DNA of 6,164 nt from Alphaproteobacteria bacterium (GTDB lineage: Bacteria; Pseudomonadota; Alphaproteobacteria; UBA8366; JADFVY01): NCBI GenBank assembly GCA_029881615.1, contig JAOUMF010000143.1, forward strand, positions 1 to 6,164. The letters are read 5' to 3'. Within the stretch, counting starts at the first letter, position 1. Every line of letters begins with the position of its first letter. The translations under genes and the position numbers were made by a program. The notes under the pieces are model-generated. The model was not told the DNA's origin and made no database searches. It saw only the letters and a list, made by a program, of their open reading frames with translations. Of the stretch, positions 1 to 6,032 are shown in pieces.

Positions 1-1
1 C

Positions 2-40
2 ACGCATGTGAAGAACGTCTGGATTCCCTACGGGGAATAG
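2..40 (+). CDS. Possible 3' end of an upstream gene (tentative)
   Basis: Reading in the frame that starts at base 2 gives THVKNVWIPYGE followed by TAG at 38-40. The peptide has an ordinary composition, and its stop lies 36 nt before the binding-protein start, a spacing that would fit an upstream gene in the same direction. Only 12 codons are visible and I do not recognise the family. The first frame is also open across this short stretch, so openness alone proves little. If real, the leader hairpin at 23-38 lies within its last codons. Confidence 0.3.
   Translation, partial: THVKNVWIPYGE
23..38 (+). promoter_or_regulatory. Short hairpin with UACG tetraloop in the operon leader
   Basis: ATTCCC (23-28) and GGGAAT (33-38) are perfect 6-bp complementary arms around TACG. 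In RNA this is a C-G closed UACG loop, a member of the unusually stable UNCG tetraloop class. No run of T follows, so it is not a standard intrinsic terminator. It could protect the 5' end of an mRNA, mark the 3' end of an upstream transcript, or act as a DNA operator. It could also be chance within the tail of an upstream coding region. The structure is seen directly; its function is inference. Confidence 0.4.
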
Positions 41-66
41 AAATCAACTTAAACACAAAGAGAAAA

Positions 67-72
67 TGGAGG
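67..72 (+). promoter_or_regulatory. Ribosome binding site of the binding-protein gene
   Basis: TGGAGG ends four bases before the ATG at 77. It sits in an A-rich, low-structure stretch (about 39-66) suited to efficient initiation, which fits a protein usually made in excess over its transporter. It supports 77 as the start. I see no convincing -35/-10 promoter in the 76 bases available, so the promoter probably lies upstream of the window. Confidence 0.65.
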
Positions 73-76
73 CATT

Positions 77-1075
77 ATGTTTCGTAAAACTCTGACTACC
101 TTTGCCGGGGCCATGCTGTTGACGGCTACGGCCGCCGGTGCCGCCGAAGTCAGCCCCGCCGTCGTGTTCGACATGGGCGGCAAGTTCGATAAATCCTTTA
201 ACCAGGGCGTCAATGACGGCGTCACCCGGTTCAAGGATGAGACCGGTATTGCCTTCCGCGAGTTCGAGGTCACCAACGAGACCCAGCGCGAACAGGCGAT
301 CCGCAAGATGGCCCAGCGCGGCTCGGACCCGATCGTGGGCGTCGGCTTCGCCCAGGTCCCGGCAATCGAGGCCGTGGCCAAGGAGTTTCCCAAGACCCGC
401 TTCACCATCATCGATGGGGTTGTCGATCTGCCCAACGTGCAGTCGGTGGTATTCAACGAACATGAGGGTTCGTTCCTGGTCGGCATGATCGCGGCGCAGG
501 CGTCGAAAAGCGGCAAGGTCGGCTTCATCGGCGGTATGGATATCCCGCTGATCCGCAAATTCGCCTGCGGTTACGTCGCCGGCGCGAAACATGCCAATCC
601 GAATGTCGTGGTGATCCAGAACATGACCGGCACCACCCCGTCGGCCTGGAACGATCCGGGTCGCGGCGCGGAACTGACCAAGGGCCAGTTCGACCGCGGT
701 GTCGATGTTGTCTATGCCGCCGCCGGCGGTACCGGCACCGGCGTATACCAGGCCGCCAAGGATGCCGGCAAGCTGGCGATCGGCGTAGATTCCAACCAGA
801 ACTACCTGCATCCCGGCGTCATGCTGACTTCGATGGTCAAGCGGGTCGACGTCGCCGCCTATAACAGCTTCAAATCGGCGCTGGACGGCAACTGGAAGCC
901 CGGCTTCCAGGCACTCGGCCTGGCCGAGGGCGGGGTGGACTGGGCGCTCGACGAACATAACCAGGCGCTGATCACCGACGCCATGAAGTCCAGTGTCGAG
1001 CAGGCCAAGGCCGACATCATCGCCGGCAAGATCAAGGTTCATGATTACATGAGCGACAATTCCTGCCCCAACTAA
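77..1075 (+). CDS. BMP-family periplasmic nucleoside-binding protein of an ABC importer
   Basis: Periplasmic substrate-binding protein of the BMP/PnrA-like family (type I periplasmic fold), predicted to capture nucleosides and deliver them to the permeases encoded downstream. The first 22-23 residues form a Sec signal peptide: FRK, a hydrophobic core, then AGAA before EVSP. There is no lipobox cysteine, so the mature protein should be soluble in the periplasm, unlike the lipoprotein homologues of Gram-positives and spirochetes. Family signatures are the N-terminal DMGGKFDKSFNQ (32-43), GGMD (152-155), the glycine-rich AAGGTGTGV (215-223), GVDSNQN (236-242) and SMVKRVD (252-258). The length of 332 residues is normal. 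The protein has just two cysteines, C164 and C330 near the end. Nucleoside specificity is inferred from the neighbouring transporter and enzymes; BMP proteins for other small ligands are known. The start is backed by a TGGAGG site and the signal peptide. Confidence 0.93.
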   Translation: MFRKTLTTFAGAMLLTATAAGAAEVSPAVVFDMGGKFDKSFNQGVNDGVTRFKDETGIAFREFEVTNETQREQAIRKMAQRGSDPIVGVGFAQVPAIEAVAKEFPKTRFTIIDGVVDLPNVQSVVFNEHEGSFLVGMIAAQASKSGKVGFIGGMDIPLIRKFACGYVAGAKHANPNVVVIQNMTGTTPSAWNDPGRGAELTKGQFDRGVDVVYAAAGGTGTGVYQAAKDAGKLAIGVDSNQNYLHPGVMLTSMVKRVDVAAYNSFKSALDGNWKPGFQALGLAEGGVDWALDEHNQALITDAMKSSVEQAKADIIAGKIKVHDYMSDNSCPN

Positions 1076-1082
1076 GCGGGAT

Positions 1083-1086
1083 GGGA
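1083..1086 (+). promoter_or_regulatory. Weak ribosome binding site of the ATPase gene
   Basis: GGGA ends eight bases before the ATG at 1095. It is clearly poorer than the sites of the other genes (TGGAGG, GGGGAGG, AAGGAG). A second possible site, GGAGA at 1113-1117, precedes an in-frame GTG at 1128 by about ten bases and would shorten the protein by 11 non-conserved residues. Which start is used cannot be settled from sequence alone. Confidence 0.4.
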
Positions 1087-1094
1087 CGAAAACG

Positions 1095-2699
1095 ATGGTA
1101 ACGAAAATCGGCGGAGAAGATGCCGTCGTGACGCCGGAGGGGGAGCCCCCTCCGGCGGCTATTGAACTGCGTGGAATCAACAAGACCTTCGGTACGGTGC
1201 GCGCCAACAACGATGTCTCGATGGCGGTCCGCGCCGGCGCCATCCACGGTATCGTTGGCGAGAACGGCGCCGGTAAATCGACGCTGATGAGTATTCTTTA
1301 CGGCTTTTACAGCGCCGACAGCGGCGTGATCCGGGTCGGGGGCAAGCCGGTCGCGATCCGGTCGCCCAATGACGCCATCGCCGCCGGGATCGGCATGGTC
1401 CATCAGCATTTCATGCTGGTCGACAATTTCACGGTGCTGGAAAATGTCATGATGGGCGCGGAATCCGGCCCGCTGTTGCGCGAGAGCATTCAAAAGGCGC
1501 GGGGCGCCCTGATCAATCTGGCGGAAGAATATGGGCTGCATGTGGATCCGGATGCCGTTATCGCCGACCTGCCGGTTGGCGCGTTGCAGCGTGTCGAGAT
1601 TCTAAAGGCGCTGTACCGCGACGCGCGCATTCTTATCCTCGACGAGCCGACCGGGGTGCTGACCCCGCAGGAGGCGGTGCAACTGTTCCGTATTCTCAGC
1701 GCCCTCAAGGAACGCGGGGTGACGGTCATCCTGATCACCCACAAGCTGGGCGAGGTCATGGCGATTACCGACAGCGTATCGGTCATGCGCCGTGGCCAGA
1801 TGGTCGCCGAGCGGGCAACCGCCGAGACCTCGGCCGAGGAACTCGCCGAACTCATGGTTGGGCGCAAGCTGAAGGCGGGGGTGTCTCGGCAGACCAAAAA
1901 TGTCGGCGACCCGGCCCTGATCGTCGAGGGGTTGAGTCTTCGCGACAGATACGGTGTCGCCCGGATCGACGATATCGGGTTCGAACTGCGCGCCGGCGAA
2001 ATTCTCGGCATCGCCGGGGTGTCGGGCAACGGCCAGAGCGAATTGCTGGAGGTGCTGTCGGGAATCACGCCGATGACCGCCGGCCGGATTGTCGTCGAGG
2101 GCAGAGAGGTCAACGTCGCCAAGCCCGCCCGGCCCGACGAGATGCGCGCCTTGCGGCTGGCCCATGTGCCCGAGGATCGACAGCGGCGCGGCATGGTCAC
2201 GGCCTTTACGGCCCGGGAATCGTCGATTCTCGGCTATCAGCGGGACTCGGCCTTTAACGGGCCCCTGTTCATGGATTACGCGGCCATCGACGGCCATTGC
2301 CGCGACCTGATGGAACGGTTCGACGTTCGGCCGCCATTGCCCGATATCGTCTCGTCGAAGATGTCGGGCGGCAATCAGCAGAAGCTGATCCTGGCGCGCG
2401 AGATCGACCGGGACCCCAAGGTACTGCTGGTCGGGCAGCCGACACGCGGCGTCGATATCGGCGCCATTGAATTTATTCATCAACAGCTTTGCGATCTGCG
2501 CGACCGGGGTTGCGCCATATTGCTGGTGTCGGTGGAACTGGATGAAATTCTGGCTCTCAGCGACCGTATTCTGGTCATGTTCGAGGGCCGGATCGTCGGT
2601 GAAACACCGGTCGAGGAAGCCGACAGGAGCTTGCTGGGATTGATGATGACCAACGCACACCAGGGCGCCACGTCCGCGAATACGGAGCCCGTGGCATGA
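1095..2699 (+). CDS. Nucleoside ABC importer ATPase with two nucleotide-binding domains
   Basis: Cytoplasmic ATPase that powers nucleoside import; its type matches NupO of Bacillus subtilis and NupA of Lactococcus. Two ABC domains lie in one 534-residue chain. Domain 1 (about 23-255) has an intact Walker A, GENGAGKST (55-63), Q-loop Q104, Walker B ILILDEP (179-185, D183/E184) and switch H216, but a degenerate signature, LPVGALQR (159-166). Domain 2 (about 275-515) has a canonical signature, MSGGNQQK (423-430). Its Walker A, GVSGNGQSE (308-316), lacks the lysine, and its Walker B DE pair is replaced by G447-Q448. It also shows SVELDE (479-484) where the switch histidine is expected. One composite site (Walker A of domain 1 with signature of domain 2) should therefore hydrolyse ATP, a pattern known for the RbsA-like and nucleoside ATPases. 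The first 22 residues are non-conserved and contain the hairpin at 1132-1157. The gene starts 19 nt after the binding-protein stop and overlaps the next gene by ATGA. Confidence 0.95.
   Translation: MVTKIGGEDAVVTPEGEPPPAAIELRGINKTFGTVRANNDVSMAVRAGAIHGIVGENGAGKSTLMSILYGFYSADSGVIRVGGKPVAIRSPNDAIAAGIGMVHQHFMLVDNFTVLENVMMGAESGPLLRESIQKARGALINLAEEYGLHVDPDAVIADLPVGALQRVEILKALYRDARILILDEPTGVLTPQEAVQLFRILSALKERGVTVILITHKLGEVMAITDSVSVMRRGQMVAERATAETSAEELAELMVGRKLKAGVSRQTKNVGDPALIVEGLSLRDRYGVARIDDIGFELRAGEILGIAGVSGNGQSELLEVLSGITPMTAGRIVVEGREVNVAKPARPDEMRALRLAHVPEDRQRRGMVTAFTARESSILGYQRDSAFNGPLFMDYAAIDGHCRDLMERFDVRPPLPDIVSSKMSGGNQQKLILAREIDRDPKVLLVGQPTRGVDIGAIEFIHQQLCDLRDRGCAILLVSVELDEILALSDRILVMFEGRIVGETPVEEADRSLLGLMMTNAHQGATSANTEPVA
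1132..1157 (+). repeat. Perfect 12-bp GC-rich inverted repeat (strong mRNA hairpin)
   Basis: CGCCGGAGGGGG (1132-1143) and CCCCCTCCGGCG (1146-1157) are perfect reverse complements separated by AG. In RNA this would form a stem of about 11 bp with a small GAGC-type loop, far stronger than anything else I noticed here. It begins 56 nt after the binding-protein stop and lies in ATPase codons 13-21, which encode a proline- and glutamate-rich stretch before the conserved ABC domain. No T-run follows, so it is not a standard terminator. Similar stem-loops after binding-protein genes, such as in malE-malF, stabilise the upstream transcript and lower downstream expression. That role here is inference. 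Confidence 0.75.
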
Positions 2700-3847
2700 G
2701 CGCGCCCCCCGCCGAACTGCCGCGCTGGATCGATATCGGGCTGATACCGGTGATCAACATTTGCCTGGCGCTGCTGGTGTCGGGCCTGATCATCCTGGCG
2801 ATTGGAGAGAATCCCTGGGATGCGCTGGTGATCATGGTCCGCGGTGCGCTGGGCTATGGCGAGGGCGTCGGGTATACGCTGTACTATACGACGAATTTCA
2901 TCTTTACCGGATTGGCTGTCGCCATCGCCTTTCATGCCGGGCTGTTCAATATCGGCGGCGAGGGGCAGGCCTATATCGGTGGGCTCGGCGTCGGGCTGGT
3001 GATGCTGGCCTTCGATTCCTATTTGCCGTTCGTTCTTCTGTTGCCGTTGGGGATCCTCGCCGGGGCGCTGTTCGGCGCGGCCTGGGCGGCGATTCCGGCC
3101 TGGTTGCAGGCCTATCGCGGCAGCCATGTGGTGATCACCACGATCATGTTCAATTTCATCGCCGCCGCGGTGATGGTCTATCTGATGGTGAACGTGCTGA
3201 TCAAGCCGGGCCAGATGTCGCCGGAAAGCCGCGAATTCACGGAGGCCGGGCAATTGCCGTTCATTCACGAGATGCTGGCCGGCATCGGCATCACGGTAAC
3301 GCCGACTCCGCTCAATCTGTCCATCGTCTGGGCGCTGATCTGCTGCGTCGGGGTATGGGCCTTTATCTGGCGCACGCGCTGGGGTTACGAGTTGCGGGCG
3401 GTTGGCCATAACGAGGCGGCGGCGGTCTATGCCGGCGTTCGACCGCGCCATATCGTGGTCGCGGCGATGTGTATATCGGGCGCACTGGCCGGTTTCGTCG
3501 GTTTCAACGAGATCATGGGCGTGCATCACCGTCTGTTGCTGAATTTCACCGCCGGCTATGGCTTTACCGGCATCGCTGTGTCGCTGATGGGGCGCAATCA
3601 TCCGGTCGGGGTGGTGCTGGCCAGCTTGCTGTTCGGCGTGCTCTACCAGGGTGGCGCGGAACTGGCCTTCGAGGTGCCGACGATTACCCGCGAACTGGTG
3701 GTTACCATCCAGGGGCTGGTGATCCTGTTCTCCGGCGCGCTGGCCTACATGTCCACGCCCTGGGTCACCCGCCTTTATCGCCTGTTCGTGGGCTGGCGGG
3801 CCGATACCGCCGCGACCGCGCCCACGACCACGACCGGGGAGGCCTGA
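2696..3847 (+). CDS. Nucleoside ABC importer permease, first subunit
   Basis: Inner-membrane permease of the BPD_transp_2 family (branched-chain amino acid / sugar / nucleoside class), corresponding to NupP or NupB of Gram-positive systems. It pairs with the second permease to form the translocation path. Its 383 residues include about eight to ten hydrophobic segments, near 14-36, 66-80, 91-106, 110-138, 145-168, 206-226, 253-272, 285-297, 303-320 and 335-352. Family motifs are FNIGGEGQAYIGG (84-96) and the cytoplasmic coupling loop YELRAVGHNEAAAVYAG (231-247), where the ATPase should dock. The C-terminal tail after residue 370 is rich in Thr and Ala and not conserved. The start is supported by GGAG at 2684-2687, eight bases upstream, and by the ATGA overlap with the ATPase stop. 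The assignment to nucleosides rather than sugars rests on operon context and similarity of motifs. Confidence 0.92.
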   Translation: MSAPPAELPRWIDIGLIPVINICLALLVSGLIILAIGENPWDALVIMVRGALGYGEGVGYTLYYTTNFIFTGLAVAIAFHAGLFNIGGEGQAYIGGLGVGLVMLAFDSYLPFVLLLPLGILAGALFGAAWAAIPAWLQAYRGSHVVITTIMFNFIAAAVMVYLMVNVLIKPGQMSPESREFTEAGQLPFIHEMLAGIGITVTPTPLNLSIVWALICCVGVWAFIWRTRWGYELRAVGHNEAAAVYAGVRPRHIVVAAMCISGALAGFVGFNEIMGVHHRLLLNFTAGYGFTGIAVSLMGRNHPVGVVLASLLFGVLYQGGAELAFEVPTITRELVVTIQGLVILFSGALAYMSTPWVTRLYRLFVGWRADTAATAPTTTTGEA

Positions 3848-3848
3848 C

Positions 3849-4823
3849 ATGGAGGATGCCTTCATCTTCGCGGTATTGACGCTGAACGCCACGGTGCGGG
3901 TCGCGACGCCGCTGATTCTCTGTTCAATGGCGGGACTGTTTTCCGAGCGGTCCGGCGTCATCGATATCAGCCTCGAGGGCAAGATGCTCGGCGCCGCCTT
4001 CATCGCCGCCAGTGTCGCGGCCGCCACCGGCTCGCCCTGGCTGGCGCTGGCCGCGGGCATCGCGACCGCGGTTTTCCTGGCCCTTCTGCATGGTTTCGCC
4101 TGTATCACGCACCATGGCAACCAGGTGGTCAGCGGGGTCGCCCTCAATATCCTGATGTCGGGGCTGACGGTGGTTCTCGGCATAGCCTGGTTCCATCGTG
4201 GCGGGCAGACGCCGAGCCTGGAATCGTCGGAACGGTTCATGCCGATTTCGTTGCCATTGGCGGATGTTCTGGCCGATGTGCCGGTTCTTGGCACCCTCTA
4301 TGGCCGGTTGATCAGCGGCCATAATCTGCTGGTCTATGTGGCCTTCCTCGCCGTGCCGTTGGCCTGGTGGGTGCTCTACCGCACCCGCTTCGGGCTTCGT
4401 CTGCGCGCCGTCGGCGAAAATCCGAAGGCGGTGGATACCGCCGGCATTTCGGTTGCATGGCTGCGGTACCGCGCGGTGCTGATCTGCGGGCTGCTGACCG
4501 GGATCGCCGGAACCTATCTGTCGATCGCCAACAACGCCGCCTTCGTCCGCGACATGACCGCGGGGCAGGGCTATATCGCGCTGGCGGCATTGATCTTCGG
4601 CAAATGGCGGCCCTGGACGGCGTTCGGCGCCTGCCTTCTGTTTGGGCTGCTCAACGCAGTCGCCATCCGGCTTCAGGGGGTTCCGATCCCCGGTATCGGC
4701 GAGGTGCCGGTGGTATTCATCCAGGCCTTGCCTTATGTGCTGACCGTGGTGTTGCTGGCCGGATTCATCGGCAAGGCGGTGGCGCCCAAGGCAATCGGCG
4801 AACCTTATATGAAGGAGAGCTGA
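3849..4823 (+). CDS. Nucleoside ABC importer permease, second subunit
   Basis: Second inner-membrane permease of the same BPD_transp_2 family, corresponding to NupQ or NupC. At 324 residues it is shorter than its partner, as is usual for this pair. Visible motifs are FSERSGVIDISLEGKM (31-46), matching the FNIG-type motif of the partner, the coupling loop FGLRLRAVGENPKAVDTAG (181-199), and the glycine-rich MTAGQGYIALAALIFGKW (236-253). Hydrophobic segments lie near 6-30, 46-60, 63-84, 92-113, 158-177, 206-225, 241-250, 255-272 and 290-307. A strong GGGGAGG site (3836-3842) six bases before the ATG fixes the start. Only one base separates it from the stop of the first permease (TGACATG), and the same arrangement joins it to cytidine deaminase, which points to coupled translation. 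Confidence 0.92.
   Translation: MEDAFIFAVLTLNATVRVATPLILCSMAGLFSERSGVIDISLEGKMLGAAFIAASVAAATGSPWLALAAGIATAVFLALLHGFACITHHGNQVVSGVALNILMSGLTVVLGIAWFHRGGQTPSLESSERFMPISLPLADVLADVPVLGTLYGRLISGHNLLVYVAFLAVPLAWWVLYRTRFGLRLRAVGENPKAVDTAGISVAWLRYRAVLICGLLTGIAGTYLSIANNAAFVRDMTAGQGYIALAALIFGKWRPWTAFGACLLFGLLNAVAIRLQGVPIPGIGEVPVVFIQALPYVLTVVLLAGFIGKAVAPKAIGEPYMKES
4812..4817 (+). promoter_or_regulatory. Strong ribosome binding site of cytidine deaminase
   Basis: AAGGAG lies within the last codons of the second permease and ends seven bases before the cdd ATG at 4825. It is the closest match to the Shine-Dalgarno consensus in the operon and fixes the start of the deaminase. Confidence 0.7.
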
Positions 4824-4824
4824 C

Positions 4825-5217
4825 ATGGACAGCCAGATGTTCGACCTGGCGCGCGACGCCATGGCCAAGGCCCACGCGCCTTATTCAAGATTTCATGTGG
4901 GCGCGGTGGTTAAGGGCGCGAACGGGCGGCTCTATGCGGGCTGTAATGTCGAGAACGCTGCCTATCCGCAAGGCAACTGCGCCGAGACATCGGCTATTTC
5001 GGCGATGGTTCTGGATGGCGAGACCAGGATCGCCGAAGTGCTGGTCATGGGCGCCGGCGAGGGGCTGGTGACGCCCTGTGGCGGTTGCCGCCAGCGCATC
5101 CGTGAATTCGCCACCGACGATGTGCCGATTCATATCTGTTCGCCCGACGAATTGCGCCGGACGGTGACATTGGGCGAACTGCTGCCGCTTTCCTTCGGGC
5201 CGGAGAATTTGCGATGA
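4825..5217 (+). CDS. cdd: Cytidine deaminase
   Basis: Cytosolic zinc enzyme that deaminates cytidine and deoxycytidine to uridine and deoxyuridine, letting imported pyrimidine nucleosides enter the phosphorylase step. Its 130 residues match the short, homotetrameric class rather than the roughly 290-residue E. coli dimeric type. Active-site motifs are PYSRFHVGA (19-27), NVEN (41-44) for ribose contacts, CAE (52-54) and PCGGC (84-88). Zinc ligands are therefore C52, C85 and C88, with E54 as the proton shuttle. The residue after CAE is Thr55, whereas the B. subtilis enzyme has an arginine there that tempers the charge of the three thiolates. The gene abuts the permease gene and overlaps the phosphorylase gene by ATGA. 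The complete set of ligands indicates an active enzyme. A substrate other than (deoxy)cytidine is possible but not suggested by the context. Confidence 0.95.
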   Translation: MDSQMFDLARDAMAKAHAPYSRFHVGAVVKGANGRLYAGCNVENAAYPQGNCAETSAISAMVLDGETRIAEVLVMGAGEGLVTPCGGCRQRIREFATDDVPIHICSPDELRRTVTLGELLPLSFGPENLR

Positions 5218-6032
5218 CCATCAATCACGACATCACGCGTAATGTAGACCTTCTCGAGGCGCGATCGGGCGGGCTGAAGCCCCGCGTCGGCATCATATTG
5301 GGGTCCGGCCTGGGGCCGTTGGCCGAAGATGTCGCCGACCCGACGGCCGTTCCCTATGGCGATCTGCACGGTTTCCCGATGCCGGGCGTCGGCGGGCATG
5401 CGGGGCGGTTGTTGCTCGGCAATATCGCCGGGACGCCGGTAGCGATGCTGCATGGCCGTTCGCATTATTACGAGGCGGGCCGCGCGGATGCCATGAAGGT
5501 TCCGGTGCGAACCCTGGCCGCCTTGGGCTGCGAGGCACTGATCCTGACCAACGCGGCGGGCAGCCTGCGTGCGGAAGTTGGGCCCGGATCGGTGATGGCC
5601 ATCAACGACCATATCAGCCTGACCGGCGTCTCGCCCCTGTTCGGCGAACCCGGCGACGGCAAGTTCGTCAATATGGTGGATGCCTACGACCCCGCCTTGC
5701 GCGCCCGGCTGCAAGAGACCGCCAAGGCGAATGGCCTGACCCTGCATGACGGTGTCTACGCCTGGTTCTGCGGTCCGCATTTCGAGACCCCGGCGGAAAT
5801 CAGGGCTGCCCGCGTGCTGGGCGCCGATGCGGTGGGCATGTCGACCGTGCCCGAATGTATTTTGGCGCGCCATGCCGGGATGAAGGTCGCCGCCCTGTCG
5901 ATCGTCACCAATCTGGCCGCGGGCATGGATGATATCGGCCTTAGCCACGATCAAACCCTGTCGGTCGCCGCGCGGGCGGCGGGCGATGTGCGCAATCTGC
6001 TGCTGGCCTTCCTGAAGGACTGGCCCGCATGA
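5214..6032 (+). CDS. punA: Purine nucleoside phosphorylase, trimeric class
   Basis: Cytosolic phosphorolysis of purine (deoxy)nucleosides to free base and (deoxy)ribose-1-phosphate. It belongs to the low-molecular-mass homotrimeric family (PunA/XapA and human PNP), not the hexameric DeoD family, and 272 residues is normal. Expected residues can be placed by motif against human PNP: Ser31 in GSGLG, Arg82/His84/Tyr86 in [10 protein letters not shown], and Asn113-Ala114 in LTNAAGS. Further ones are Glu191 in [11 protein letters not shown], Met209-Ser210 in VGMSTVPE, Thr232-Asn233 in VTNLAAG, and His245. Asn233 at the base-binding position favours 6-oxopurines (guanosine, inosine); MTA phosphorylases carry Asp there. 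Adenosine is therefore probably a poor substrate. GGAG at 5202-5205 lies eight bases before the ATG, which overlaps the cdd stop, and the end overlaps the deoA start, both as ATGA. The symbol follows the family; pnp or xapA are used for relatives. Confidence 0.93.
   Translation: MTINHDITRNVDLLEARSGGLKPRVGIILGSGLGPLAEDVADPTAVPYGDLHGFPMPGVGGHAGRLLLGNIAGTPVAMLHGRSHYYEAGRADAMKVPVRTLAALGCEALILTNAAGSLRAEVGPGSVMAINDHISLTGVSPLFGEPGDGKFVNMVDAYDPALRARLQETAKANGLTLHDGVYAWFCGPHFETPAEIRAARVLGADAVGMSTVPECILARHAGMKVAALSIVTNLAAGMDDIGLSHDQTLSVAARAAGDVRNLLLAFLKDWPA

Noticed and set aside
22..26. GATTC, a GANTC site (CcrM methylation motif of alphaproteobacteria) in the leader
   Set aside because: Several other GANTC sites occur inside the genes, so there is no enrichment or special placement that would support methylation control.
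1..76. A purine-type riboswitch or clear sigma-70-like promoter in the leader
   Set aside because: The only structure seen is one 6-bp hairpin; the three-helix junction of a purine riboswitch is absent and no well-spaced -35/-10 pair was found.
44..1243. Reverse-strand open frame of 399 codons antisense to the binding-protein gene
   Set aside because: It mirrors the codon bias of the binding-protein gene, has no recognisable domain, and crosses the leader, the intergenic gap and the start of the ATPase gene.
3822..3833. Two tandem copies of CCACGA near the end of the first permease gene
   Set aside because: It is only two short units in a Thr-rich, non-conserved tail, with no sign of a longer repeat array or recombination site.
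2480..4294. Very long reverse-strand open frame (604 codons) antisense to the ATPase, first permease and start of the second permease
   Set aside because: The whole span is explained by three well-supported + strand genes. The translation is rich in His, Arg, Gln, Asp and Gly with RG repeats, typical of the antisense of GC-rich coding DNA. It shows no domain I recognise.
3924..4868. Reverse-strand open frame of 314 codons opposite the second permease
   Set aside because: It is antisense to a permease with clear family motifs, and its composition is that of a shadow frame. The same applies to the reverse frames at 1602-2660 and 5130-5954.
5966..5981. GC-rich hairpin CGCCGC / GCGGCG near the end of the phosphorylase gene
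   Set aside because: A 6-bp stem made only of G and C within Ala/Arg/Gly codons is expected often by chance in DNA of this composition. It is not at a gene boundary.
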